A DNA stretch of 42,214 nucleotides from an uncultured Flavobacterium sp. GTDB taxonomy: Bacteria; Bacteroidota; Bacteroidia; Flavobacteriales; Flavobacteriaceae. The notes under the pieces were generated by a model, which was not told where the DNA came from, ran no database searches, and saw nothing but the letters and a program-made list of their open reading frames with translations. Numbering within the stretch: the first letter of the stretch is position 1; each line of letters opens with the position of its first letter. The position numbers and the translations under genes are program-made. Shown piece after piece: positions 31,023 through 39,515 of the stretch. Location of the stretch: NCBI GenBank assembly GCA_934636265.1, contig CAKUAD010000015.1:1-42214 (forward strand). Reading direction: 5' to 3'.

Positions 31023-33110
31023 ATGAAACAGATGCTTATTCTCATCGCCATTGCCATGACCGGTGGCGTTTTCGCGCAAAAGCTGGAGTCGCCGTCAAGC
31101 AAGCTCTCAATGCAATTCTCAATCAATGCCGGAAAACCGGTGTACTCACTTTCGCTGGAGGGCAAACCTGTCATCCTGGAAAGTGCGTTGGGACTGATGC
31201 TGGAAGGGCATGACCTGAGCACGGGTTTTGAGGTTGTCTCACACACTACAAACACCATCGACGAAACCTGGAAGCCGGTACTGGGCGAGGTCGAAAAAAT
31301 CCGAAACAGATGCAATGAACTTAAAGTATCGCTGGTTCAGCCTGCCACTAAACTCAAAATGGACGTGGTATTCCGCCTGTTTGATGAAGGATTGGCCTTC
31401 CGCTATGAAATTCCGCAGCAGCCAGGCATCAATTATTTTCAGGTAACCGATGAGACCACGAGCTTTAACCTGACCGGAAACCACAAGACGTTCTGGATTC
31501 CCGGCGATTTTGACAGCCAGGAATACGTCTACAATGAAACGCCTTTTTCCGCCATCGACAATTCAAAACTCGAACTGAACAACGGGATTGCCTTAAAGTC
31601 GATTGCGGGTCGATATGCCGTACAGTCGCCGCTGATGATGAAAAGGGCCGACAACATCTATCTTAATATTTTTGAGGCGGCCGTGGTTAACTATCCGGTG
31701 ATGCATCTCACCGCCGATGTCGCGAATAATACGCTGACGGCGACGCTGGCTCCGGGCGCGGCGGGTGCCAAAGCTTACCTTCGGGCGCCTTTTTCATCAC
31801 CGTGGAGGACCGTAATGGCCACGCGGGATGCGCGCGAGGTCCTCGATTCAAAAATGATTCTCAACTTGAATGAGCCTTCAAAAATTGCCGACGTTTCCTG
31901 GATCAAACCTATGAAATACATCGGGATTTGGTGGGAGATGCACGTCGGGATCGCCACCTGGGATTACGCCGGATCGCAAAATGCGCAAAACGCCGCCGAC
32001 CGACTGATTCCAACCGGCAAGCACGGCGCCACCACACAAAACACAAAGCGTTACATTGACTTTGCGGCCCGTCACGGTTTTGACGGCGTTCTGGTTGAGG
32101 GTTGGAACGTAGGCTGGGAAGATTGGTTTGGGAACTGGAAGGAAGACGTCTTTGATTTTGTCACACCGTATCCGGATTTTGATCTCAAGGAAGTTACCGA
32201 TTACGCCAAGTCAAAGGGCGTGAAAATGATCATGCACCACGAGACGTCCGGATCAGTTTCCAATTATGAAAGACGGCTGGATCGCGCCTTTAACCTGATG
32301 AAGCAGTACGGCTATCCGGCAGTCAAGACAGGTTATGTGGGCAGGATTATCCCCAGAGGTGAATTCCACGACGGGCAGGCCATGGTCAACCATTTTAATT
32401 ACGTGGCCGAGCGCGCAGCCGACTACCGGATCATGGTTAACTCGCATGAGTCGACGCGACCTACCGGCGTTCACCGAACCTGGCCCAACTATATAGCGGC
32501 CGAAGCTGCACGCGGAAACGAGTTCAATGCGTGGAGTTCCGGAAATCCGCCGGCCCATGAAACCATCCTGCCGTTTACAAGGCTTTTGGGCGGACCGATG
32601 GACTACACGCCTGGAATTTTTGAAATCAAGATGAGCGCCTATGATCCGGCCAAAAAAGATCAGGTCCACACCACCCTGGCCAAGCAACTCGCGCTCTACG
32701 TCACGCTTTATTCGCCTTTGCAGATGGCTGCCGACCTGCCTCAGAATTATGAAAAGCACTTGGACGCCTTCCAGTTTATCAAAGATGTGGCGCTCGATTG
32801 GCAGGATACCCGTATTTTGGAGGCCGAGCCGGGTGATTACGTTACCATCGCACGTAAGGCCAAGAATTCCGAGAACTGGTTTATGGGCGCCATCACCGAT
32901 GAAAATCCCAGAAAGTCGATATTGTCACTAGATTTCCTGACGCCTGGAAAAAAGTACAAGGCGACGATTTATGAAGATGCCCCGGATGCCCATTATCGCG
33001 ACAACCCCAAGGCATATCGCATTCGTACGGTCACCGTTACCTCAAAAAGCAAACTTAACTTTAACCTTGCGGCCGGCGGAGGTACGGCCGTCAGCCTATC
33101 ACCACTATGA
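31023..33110 (+). CDS. Glycoside hydrolase family 97, SusB-like alpha-glucosidase
   Basis: The 695-residue enzyme should hydrolyse alpha-glucosides in the periplasm. The start at 31023 gives a signal peptide (MKQMLILIAIAMTGGVFAQK, cleaved after FAQ). The N-terminal beta-sandwich (about 20-270) leads to a catalytic (beta/alpha)8 barrel with GFDGVLVEGWNVGWEDW, MIMHHETSGSVSNYERR, KTGYVGRIIPRGE and VNSHESTRPTG, and a C-terminal beta domain. The segments carrying Glu in HHET, SHEST and AAEAARG resemble SusB, whose inverting type uses Glu residues there, rather than the Asp-nucleophile retaining type. The frame stays open back to 30126, but that part is antisense to the lipoprotein. No susC/susD pair is nearby. 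It overlaps the cysteine desulfurase start by 4 bp. Confidence 0.93.
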   Translation: MKQMLILIAIAMTGGVFAQKLESPSSKLSMQFSINAGKPVYSLSLEGKPVILESALGLMLEGHDLSTGFEVVSHTTNTIDETWKPVLGEVEKIRNRCNELKVSLVQPATKLKMDVVFRLFDEGLAFRYEIPQQPGINYFQVTDETTSFNLTGNHKTFWIPGDFDSQEYVYNETPFSAIDNSKLELNNGIALKSIAGRYAVQSPLMMKRADNIYLNIFEAAVVNYPVMHLTADVANNTLTATLAPGAAGAKAYLRAPFSSPWRTVMATRDAREVLDSKMILNLNEPSKIADVSWIKPMKYIGIWWEMHVGIATWDYAGSQNAQNAADRLIPTGKHGATTQNTKRYIDFAARHGFDGVLVEGWNVGWEDWFGNWKEDVFDFVTPYPDFDLKEVTDYAKSKGVKMIMHHETSGSVSNYERRLDRAFNLMKQYGYPAVKTGYVGRIIPRGEFHDGQAMVNHFNYVAERAADYRIMVNSHESTRPTGVHRTWPNYIAAEAARGNEFNAWSSGNPPAHETILPFTRLLGGPMDYTPGIFEIKMSAYDPAKKDQVHTTLAKQLALYVTLYSPLQMAADLPQNYEKHLDAFQFIKDVALDWQDTRILEAEPGDYVTIARKAKNSENWFMGAITDENPRKSILSLDFLTPGKKYKATIYEDAPDAHYRDNPKAYRIRTVTVTSKSKLNFNLAAGGGTAVSLSPL

Positions 33111-34225
33111 CACCCATTTATTTTGACCACGCTGCCACTACCAGGGTCCGGCCGGAAGTCATTGCCGAAATTTCGCGCGTGCTTCATGAAGATTTTGGAA
33201 ATCCATCCTCAACGCACGTTTTTGGGAGGCAAGCCAAGAACACGCTTGAACTGGCCCGCAAATCGATTGCGCGTCAATTGGGCTGCGCCGCCCAGGAAAT
33301 CCTTTTTACCTCAGGCGGAACCGAGGCTGACAACTGGATTTTGCGTCAGGCCGTTTTGGGTGGCGTTCGCCGAATCATTACGAGTAAAATAGAGCATCAC
33401 GCGATTTTATATACCGTTCAGGCGTTGGAATTAAAGGAGCGGATTGAGGTTGATTACGTTAGGATTTTGTCTAACGGCTGTATTGACTATGTGCACTTGG
33501 AGGAACTGCTTGCCCGGCCTGTTCAAACCTTGGTAACGCTGATGCACGTCAACAACGAAACAGGAACCGTGACTGATTTGGAACGGGTAGGCCGCCTTTG
33601 TCACAGCCATGGCGCGCTTTTCCATTCTGATACGATCCAGTCAGTTGGTAAGACCGAGTTCAATCTCGCGGCGCTTCCGGTTGACTTTCTGTCGGCCAGT
33701 GCCCACAAATTCCACGGACCCAAGGGTGTTGGTTTTGCCTATGTAAAAAAAGGGCTTGCCATCCGGCCCATCATCTTTGGAGGCGAACAGGAAAAAGGCC
33801 TTCGCGCCGGTACCGAGGCCGTGCATAATATTGCCGGAATGGCGCGCGCCCTCGAACTTTCATACGCCCATCTCGATGTCGAAAGACAACATATCAGCGA
33901 ACTTAGGGATTACGCCCTTGCGCGGCTTCAGGAGGAATTGCCCGGTACTACCGTAAACGGCACCGAGAATTTTTACAACATTCTCAATGTTTGCCTGCCA
34001 ATTGCCCAGGAAAAGGCAGCCATGCTACTCTTTCATTTGGATATGAAAGGCATCGCGGTTTCGCGCGGGAGTGCATGCCAGTCGGGTAGTCCCAAGCCGT
34101 CACATGTACTGGCCGAATTTTTGGCGGAGGACGATTTAAGAAAGCCTTCCGTAAGGATTTCATTTAGCCACGAAAACACCCGCGAGGAAGTTGACAGGCT
34201 CGTTGAGGCACTCCTATCTGTTTAG
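33107..34225 (+). CDS. Cysteine desulfurase (NifS/IscS-like)
   Basis: This PLP enzyme takes sulfur from cysteine, giving alanine and a persulfide for Fe-S clusters or tRNA thiolation. The 372-residue protein has the N-terminal YFDHAATTRVRPEV, the PLP-binding Lys201 in SASAHKFHGPKG, and the reactive Cys323 in SRGSACQSGSPKPSHVL, whose loop resembles the IscS/NifS group I enzymes. No iscU, sufE or mnmA is nearby, so its sulfur acceptor is not shown; it may be a second copy. Its ATG overlaps the stop of the GH97 gene by 4 bp, an unexpected coupling of sugar hydrolase and sulfur transfer. Confidence 0.93.
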   Translation: MTPIYFDHAATTRVRPEVIAEISRVLHEDFGNPSSTHVFGRQAKNTLELARKSIARQLGCAAQEILFTSGGTEADNWILRQAVLGGVRRIITSKIEHHAILYTVQALELKERIEVDYVRILSNGCIDYVHLEELLARPVQTLVTLMHVNNETGTVTDLERVGRLCHSHGALFHSDTIQSVGKTEFNLAALPVDFLSASAHKFHGPKGVGFAYVKKGLAIRPIIFGGEQEKGLRAGTEAVHNIAGMARALELSYAHLDVERQHISELRDYALARLQEELPGTTVNGTENFYNILNVCLPIAQEKAAMLLFHLDMKGIAVSRGSACQSGSPKPSHVLAEFLAEDDLRKPSVRISFSHENTREEVDRLVEALLSV

Positions 34226-34226
34226 G

Positions 34227-37200
34227 TTATCTGGATCTGGGTTGATGTTTGGGCAAGGTGACAATAAACTGTGCGCCTTTTCCCTCAACGCCCAATGCAC
34301 TAATCACGCCATTGTGGTTATGGACAATTTTTTTACACATCGCCAGCCCGATTCCGGTTCCCTGATACTCCAGTTTGCCGTGCAGTCGCTGAAAGATGTT
34401 AAAGATCTGTGTGGCGTATTTTTCATCGAACCCAATGCCGTTATCGCTTAGGGTTAGCCTGACCAATGCGCCCTGATCGCCCTCCTGCAGTCCAATTTCT
34501 TCACACCGGAGCTCAATTCTCGGGGCGACTCCGGCACGCGAATATTTGAGCGAATTAGAAATCAGATTGCCAAAGAGTTGCGTCATCTGAAGCGGAATGG
34601 CATCAATCACCGGCAGTTTGTCCACCTCTATCACCGCCTGTTTTTCAGCAATGATCAAGTCAAAATCCTGAATAGTTTCCTTGAGGATCTTGTTCAGGTC
34701 AACCCTTGAAAAACGCACAGTTTCCTTCGAGAGTTGTGAGAATCCCAAGATGTCGCGGATCAGATTGCCCATGCGGTCGGCCGATGTGCGGATTTTTGCA
34801 AGGTTAGTAGCCGATTTTTCATCCAGATCAGTAAGTCGCGACTGAAGCATTTCGCTAAAGAAACTGATTTTGCGCACCGGTTCCTGTAAATCGTGTGATG
34901 CGACATAGGCAAACTGGGCCAGTTCGGCGTTGCTTTCCTGCAGCGATTTGTTGGCTTCAGCCAGTTCGAGGTTTCGTATGCGGAGTTCTTCAGTAGCTTT
35001 TTGGATTTCGAGTTTGAGTTGGTCCTTTTGTTCCTGTTCCTGCGTGATGTCGCGGGCGGTTCCGATCAGGTTGATGACTGCACCATTTACATCCAGTTCC
35101 ACCTGAGCCTGCGCATGGATGATGCGCTGTTGTCCGGTTTTGAGATGCGTCAGCGTGTGCACACCTTCATAAATTCCATCGCCGCCCGGTTTTGTAACTT
35201 CCAGCAAGGCATTTTGTACTGCATCCCGGGTTTCTGGAGGTAGCACTTCGAACGCTTTTGACAAGGGCATTGTAAGGGCTTCAAATCCCGTCCAATCTAT
35301 AAAACGGTCAGAAAAGTGAAAAGTCTGGGTTTCAAATTCAAATTGCCAAGTGGCTAACTGCGCCTGTTCAATGGCTGCCCGGAGCCGGTTTTCAGCTTCT
35401 TGGATTTTTTGGTTGGACATAACGGCTTTGGTGATGTCCTGCACCACTTTGACAACGCCATATACTTTTCCCTCGGCATTGAAAAGCGGGTTGTAGGCAA
35501 AGTCAAAATAGTAATTTTTAAGACCGTCGCCCAAATCCAGTTGGGCTGGCATGCAGGCGGCAAACTTTTGTCCGGTTTGATAGACCTCTTCCAGTAAATC
35601 CGGAAATGGTTGCCCTTTCATCTCCGGAACGGCATCCAAAAACGGTTTGCCGAGCACCTTGTAGTTTTTTCCCCAGTATCCCAACATAATGTCGTTGGCA
35701 ATTTCAATGCGCATTTCCGGCCCTGTAAACAAGGCGATTCCAGCGCTTGCCGTCTTGATGACCGACGCCAGTTTGGCCTCGCGGTCTTCGACGGCCTGTC
35801 GCGAAAAGACTTGCAGCGTGACATCGGTCGCCACTACCAGTACCGATACGGCCAATCCCTCGTCATTGAATTGTGGCTGGTAGGCCAGGTCGACGTAAAA
35901 GGGCTGCAGGTGCCCGTCTCGCATCAGCTCAACAAAAACTTCATTGGCGGTATAGGCCTTTCCGGTTTCCAGAACTTGCTCCAGCAATTCGTCAAAGCCC
36001 TGGCCCTTGATCTCCGGAAGGGCTTCCAGCAGCGGCTTGTTGAGCAGATCGTCCAACTTGCGTCCCACCATTTCACAGTAAAATTTATTGGCCATGGTAA
36101 AGGTCAGCCGGTCGCGGTCGATAATGGCGATTCCTACCGGTGATTGTTCAAACGACGCCAGAAGCTTTCGCTGGATTTCGCGGTTTTTCTCCTCGGCCAG
36201 GACTGATTCGGTTACGTCGATTGACATGGCCAAGATGCCGTAGACCTCACCTTCGGCATCGCGCAACGGTTTGTAGTGGTAATCAACAAACTGCCTTTCA
36301 AGTCGTCCGTTGATGCGCCGCATGAGCATGGCCCCCCGTTGTGAATAGGATTCACCGGTTTGGAATGCCTGCCTGAGATTTGGGATAAATGACTGACCTT
36401 CAAGTTCAGGGATGGCTTTGAGCAAAGGTAGTCCGATGATTGCCTCGGTCTGGTTCCATCGCGCGAGCATGATGGCATTGGCTATCGTGATGACAAAGTC
36501 AGGTCCGGTCAGCATACAAGTAGCAACCGGCGACTCCTCAATAAGATTGCGGAACTGTTTCTCATTTTCCTCGGTCCGCTTATTGGCAAGCATCAGTTCA
36601 GTCACATCGGCACCGGTGTTGACTACGCCGTAAATGGTTCCGTCCTCGTCCCTTAGCGGCATGAAACAGTAGTTAAAATATGATGATTTTACCTTGCCAT
36701 CTACCCGGATATCCACGCGGGAGTTCTTGGCGTGATAGGGTTCGCCTGTTTCGTAAACGTTAATCAGACTCTCAAAAACCCCCGATCCATCCAGTTCCCT
36801 AAGTACTTCAAAATAGCTTTTCCCGATAATGTCGTCACCTTTACCAATAATTTTACGTATGGCTTGGTTGGCCGATGAAATGATCATCTCGCGACCCAGA
36901 TAAACACCAATCGGGAACGGTGCGTTTTCAATAACCGATAGCAAGCGCATCTCACTTTCCTCGATTTGCTTTTTGGCGCGGGCCTCACCTGATGCCATGG
37001 CCGGGACACGGTCTTTGCCGGAGGTAAATTCAGCTTCAGATATTGTCAACAAATGTCCGGTTTCCCCGTTATCGCCCGGAATGACTGAGAATGTAAATGT
37101 AAAGGCACCACCGGGCAACATTACATCCGTACCGTAAAAACCATCCGATTGTAAGGTACTTGTCACAGCCTTTGCATCAATCCCGATGACATCAAAGTTG

Positions 37201-37442
37201 GCGGGTTGGCCAAGTGTTACGGGGATTCCGTTTGCTTCTAAAAAATCACCAAATGCCTTATTGAAAAGTTGCAGGTGATTGGCGCCCCACAAAATTGCTG
37301 ACGGAACAGGCATACCAAGTACAACGGCAAACGCGGTTTTTAGGCTTTGCGGCCAGGTGTCACGGTTGCCAAGCGGGGTGTCCCCGTCAAATTCGCCGGG
37401 CACAAGGCGTTGCGTATTTTGGTTTTTAAGCATCGAGTTCAA
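34227..37442 (-). CDS. Soluble multi-PAS sensor histidine kinase
   Basis: The 1071-residue protein has no signal or membrane segment, so it should be a cytoplasmic sensor. Residues 1-140 form a divergent PAS-like module starting with LGNRDTWPQSLKTAFAVVLG. At least five PAS/PAC units follow at about 165-285, 290-410, 420-540, 545-670 and 680-800 (recurring xPLRDxEGxVYGxxxxxxDVT motifs). A short coiled coil (about 805-845) leads to the HisKA domain with the phosphorylated His850 (ASHDLQEPVRK). The HATPase_c domain has the N-box LFGNLISNSLKYSR (Asn near 959), DNGIGFD (near 1000) and GTGIGLAMCKKI. There is no receiver domain and no response regulator gene beside it. The start (37442, or 37433) overlaps the VOC gene by 17 bp. 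Confidence 0.93.
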   Translation of the reverse strand: MNSMLKNQNTQRLVPGEFDGDTPLGNRDTWPQSLKTAFAVVLGMPVPSAILWGANHLQLFNKAFGDFLEANGIPVTLGQPANFDVIGIDAKAVTSTLQSDGFYGTDVMLPGGAFTFTFSVIPGDNGETGHLLTISEAEFTSGKDRVPAMASGEARAKKQIEESEMRLLSVIENAPFPIGVYLGREMIISSANQAIRKIIGKGDDIIGKSYFEVLRELDGSGVFESLINVYETGEPYHAKNSRVDIRVDGKVKSSYFNYCFMPLRDEDGTIYGVVNTGADVTELMLANKRTEENEKQFRNLIEESPVATCMLTGPDFVITIANAIMLARWNQTEAIIGLPLLKAIPELEGQSFIPNLRQAFQTGESYSQRGAMLMRRINGRLERQFVDYHYKPLRDAEGEVYGILAMSIDVTESVLAEEKNREIQRKLLASFEQSPVGIAIIDRDRLTFTMANKFYCEMVGRKLDDLLNKPLLEALPEIKGQGFDELLEQVLETGKAYTANEVFVELMRDGHLQPFYVDLAYQPQFNDEGLAVSVLVVATDVTLQVFSRQAVEDREAKLASVIKTASAGIALFTGPEMRIEIANDIMLGYWGKNYKVLGKPFLDAVPEMKGQPFPDLLEEVYQTGQKFAACMPAQLDLGDGLKNYYFDFAYNPLFNAEGKVYGVVKVVQDITKAVMSNQKIQEAENRLRAAIEQAQLATWQFEFETQTFHFSDRFIDWTGFEALTMPLSKAFEVLPPETRDAVQNALLEVTKPGGDGIYEGVHTLTHLKTGQQRIIHAQAQVELDVNGAVINLIGTARDITQEQEQKDQLKLEIQKATEELRIRNLELAEANKSLQESNAELAQFAYVASHDLQEPVRKISFFSEMLQSRLTDLDEKSATNLAKIRTSADRMGNLIRDILGFSQLSKETVRFSRVDLNKILKETIQDFDLIIAEKQAVIEVDKLPVIDAIPLQMTQLFGNLISNSLKYSRAGVAPRIELRCEEIGLQEGDQGALVRLTLSDNGIGFDEKYATQIFNIFQRLHGKLEYQGTGIGLAMCKKIVHNHNGVISALGVEGKGAQFIVTLPKHQPRSR

Positions 37443-37917
37443 GTAAAAGGTTGTCCAGATCCAATGGTTTGGTGTACATTTCTATCGCTCCGTTTGGGCC
37501 GGTCGGCCAAAATTCGCGGGGCTTATCCCAGTACAATTCAACGCCGTTTCCGTCGGGATCGTCAAGATACAAGGCCTCAGACACTCCGTGATCGGCAAAG
37601 CCCGAAAACGGGTAACCGGAACCACTCACCCGCTGGTAAATGACCGCCAAATCGCGGCGCGTAGGGTAGAGGATGGCGGTGTGGAACAATCCGGTGGCGC
37701 GCTGGTCTGGCCGAGGGCCATTGAGCGATTGCCACGTATTGAGACCTATGTGATGATGATAGCCCCCCGCCGATATAAAGGCCGCCTGTGATCCGTAGGT
37801 AGTGGTAAGTTCAAACCCGAGTAGCCCACAGTAAAAATCGAGTGAGCGCTCCAGATTGGCTACCTTGAGGTGGACATGACCAATTCGGGTTTGCGAAGGA
37901 ACAAAATAATCTTGCAT
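37426..37917 (-). CDS. VOC family (glyoxalase/dioxygenase-like) protein
   Basis: The 163-residue protein starts at 37917 (MQDYFVPSQTRIGHVHLKV). It has the two beta-alpha-beta-beta-beta units of the vicinal oxygen chelate fold. Likely metal ligands are His in GHVHLKVANLERSLDFY, His in GLFHTAILYP and Glu in DGNGVELYWDKP, a pattern like CatE-type catechol 2,3-dioxygenases. The substrate is unknown. It is directly upstream of the histidine kinase and overlaps its start by 17 bp, so the two are co-transcribed. Confidence 0.87.
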   Translation of the reverse strand: MQDYFVPSQTRIGHVHLKVANLERSLDFYCGLLGFELTTTYGSQAAFISAGGYHHHIGLNTWQSLNGPRPDQRATGLFHTAILYPTRRDLAVIYQRVSGSGYPFSGFADHGVSEALYLDDPDGNGVELYWDKPREFWPTGPNGAIEMYTKPLDLDNLLLELDA

Positions 37918-37955
37918 TTTTGTTTTAAAGTTAAAATAAAAAGAAATCGTAGGGC

Positions 37956-37984
37956 AAAAAAAAACCGCCATGATGAGCGGTTTT
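37956..37984 (-). terminator. Terminator after lpd
   Basis: On the minus strand the 8-bp stem AAAACCGC / GCGGTTTT with an 8-nt loop is followed by a T-run of nine. It lies 19 bp past the lpd stop, just before the VOC start, so the VOC-kinase pair should have its own promoter, which I could not identify. Confidence 0.8.
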
Positions 37985-38002
37985 CAATTGAATTTTATGA
38001 TT

Positions 38003-39391
38003 TTAGAGGTGAATCACTTCACCGTAAGCATCGGCTACGGCTTCCATTACCGCTTCACTCATGGTTGGGTGCGGGTGAACCGCCTTGAGGATTTCGTGTC
38101 CGGTAGTTTCCAGTTTTCGCGCCACTACGGCCTCGGCAATCATATCGGTAACGCCGGCGCCAATCATATGGCAGCCCAGCCATTCGCCGTATTTGGCATC
38201 AAAAATAACTTTGACGAAACCGTCGGGGGTGCCGGCAGCTTTTGCCTTTCCCGAAGCTGAAAATGGGAATTTCCCTACCTTTAGTTCGTAGCCTTTTTCG
38301 CGGGCTTGTTTCTCGGTAAGTCCTACCGATGCGATTTCGGGCGTTGCATACGTACAGCCCGGAATGTTTCCGTAGTCAATCGGATCAACGTGCATTCCTG
38401 CGATTTTCTCGACGCACGTGATTCCTTCAGCCGATGCAACGTGCGCTAAAGCCTGTCCGGGCACTACGTCGCCAATAGCGTAATAGCCGGGAACGTTAGT
38501 CTGATAGAAGTCGTTAACGAGGATTTTATCGCGGTCGGTGGCAATGCCGCATTCTTCCAGGCCGATGTTCTCGATGTTGGTTTTGATGCCAACCGCCGAC
38601 AGCAGGAGGTCAGCTTCCAGAATTTCTTCGCCCTTGGCTGTTTTTACAGTGGCGCGCACGCCATTTCCTGAGGTATCGATTTTTTCGACTGATGAATTCG
38701 TCATGATTTTCACGCCGGCTTTTTTCATCGAACGTTCCATTTGTTTGGAGATGTCCTCGTCTTCAACCGGAACAATGTTAGGCATGAATTCTACAATGGT
38801 CACATCGGTTCCCATCGAATTGTAAAAATGTGCAAACTCGACGCCGATGGCTCCCGATCCAACCACAATCATTGATTTTGGTTGCTGTTCAAGGGTCATG
38901 GCCTGACGGTACCCGATCACTTTTTTGCCGTCCTGCGGGAGGTTGGGCAACTCGCGTGAACGGGCGCCCGTGGCAATGATGATGTGATCGGCAGTGTATT
39001 CAGCCACCGCGCCGTCTTTTCCGGTAACCGAAACTTTTTTGCCCGGCTTTAGCTTTCCGGTGCCTTCAATGACATCAATCTTGTTTTTCTTCATCAGGAA
39101 CTGAATGCCTTTGCTCATTCCGTCGGCCACACCGCGCGATCGGGCAATGACGGCTCCAAAATCCTTGTCGGCACTGCCTACGGTAAGTCCGTAATCGGCA
39201 GCGTGTTTTAAATAATCAAAAACCTGGGCCGATTTTAGCAAAGCCTTTGTTGGAATACAACCCCAGTTAAGGCATACGCCTCCAAGGTTTTCCTTTTCAA
39301 TTACAGCCGTTTTAAAGCCGAGTTGCGACGCGCGGATAGCCGTTACGTAGCCGCCGGGTCCGCTTCCCAGAACGATGATGTCGTATTTCAT
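38003..39391 (-). CDS. lpdA: Dihydrolipoyl dehydrogenase
   Basis: Lpd is the E3 flavoprotein that reoxidises dihydrolipoamide in 2-oxoacid dehydrogenase and glycine-cleavage complexes. The 462-residue length is normal. The FAD site VLGSGPGGYVTAIRA is at about 7-21, the redox pair Cys40/Cys45 in GGVCLNWGCIPTK, the NAD site VVGSGAIGVEFAHFY near 175-190, YAIGDVVPGQALAHVA near 300, and the catalytic His-Glu dyad in HPHPTMSE near 440-447. The neighbouring complex subunits are not in the window, as is common for Bacteroidota. It is bounded downstream by a terminator and lies 124 bp after the ABC exporter gene. Confidence 0.96.
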   Translation of the reverse strand: MKYDIIVLGSGPGGYVTAIRASQLGFKTAVIEKENLGGVCLNWGCIPTKALLKSAQVFDYLKHAADYGLTVGSADKDFGAVIARSRGVADGMSKGIQFLMKKNKIDVIEGTGKLKPGKKVSVTGKDGAVAEYTADHIIIATGARSRELPNLPQDGKKVIGYRQAMTLEQQPKSMIVVGSGAIGVEFAHFYNSMGTDVTIVEFMPNIVPVEDEDISKQMERSMKKAGVKIMTNSSVEKIDTSGNGVRATVKTAKGEEILEADLLLSAVGIKTNIENIGLEECGIATDRDKILVNDFYQTNVPGYYAIGDVVPGQALAHVASAEGITCVEKIAGMHVDPIDYGNIPGCTYATPEIASVGLTEKQAREKGYELKVGKFPFSASGKAKAAGTPDGFVKVIFDAKYGEWLGCHMIGAGVTDMIAEAVVARKLETTGHEILKAVHPHPTMSEAVMEAVADAYGEVIHL

Positions 39392-39515
39392 GTTGATCGT
39401 TTTAAGTTTTGGTCAAAGCCGCGGGAGCAGCTCGCCGGATTTGCCACGAAAGTAGACAATTTTTGGACACCAAAAAAATTTGGATGGCCATGCTACAGGC
39501 AACCTACCGCAAAAA

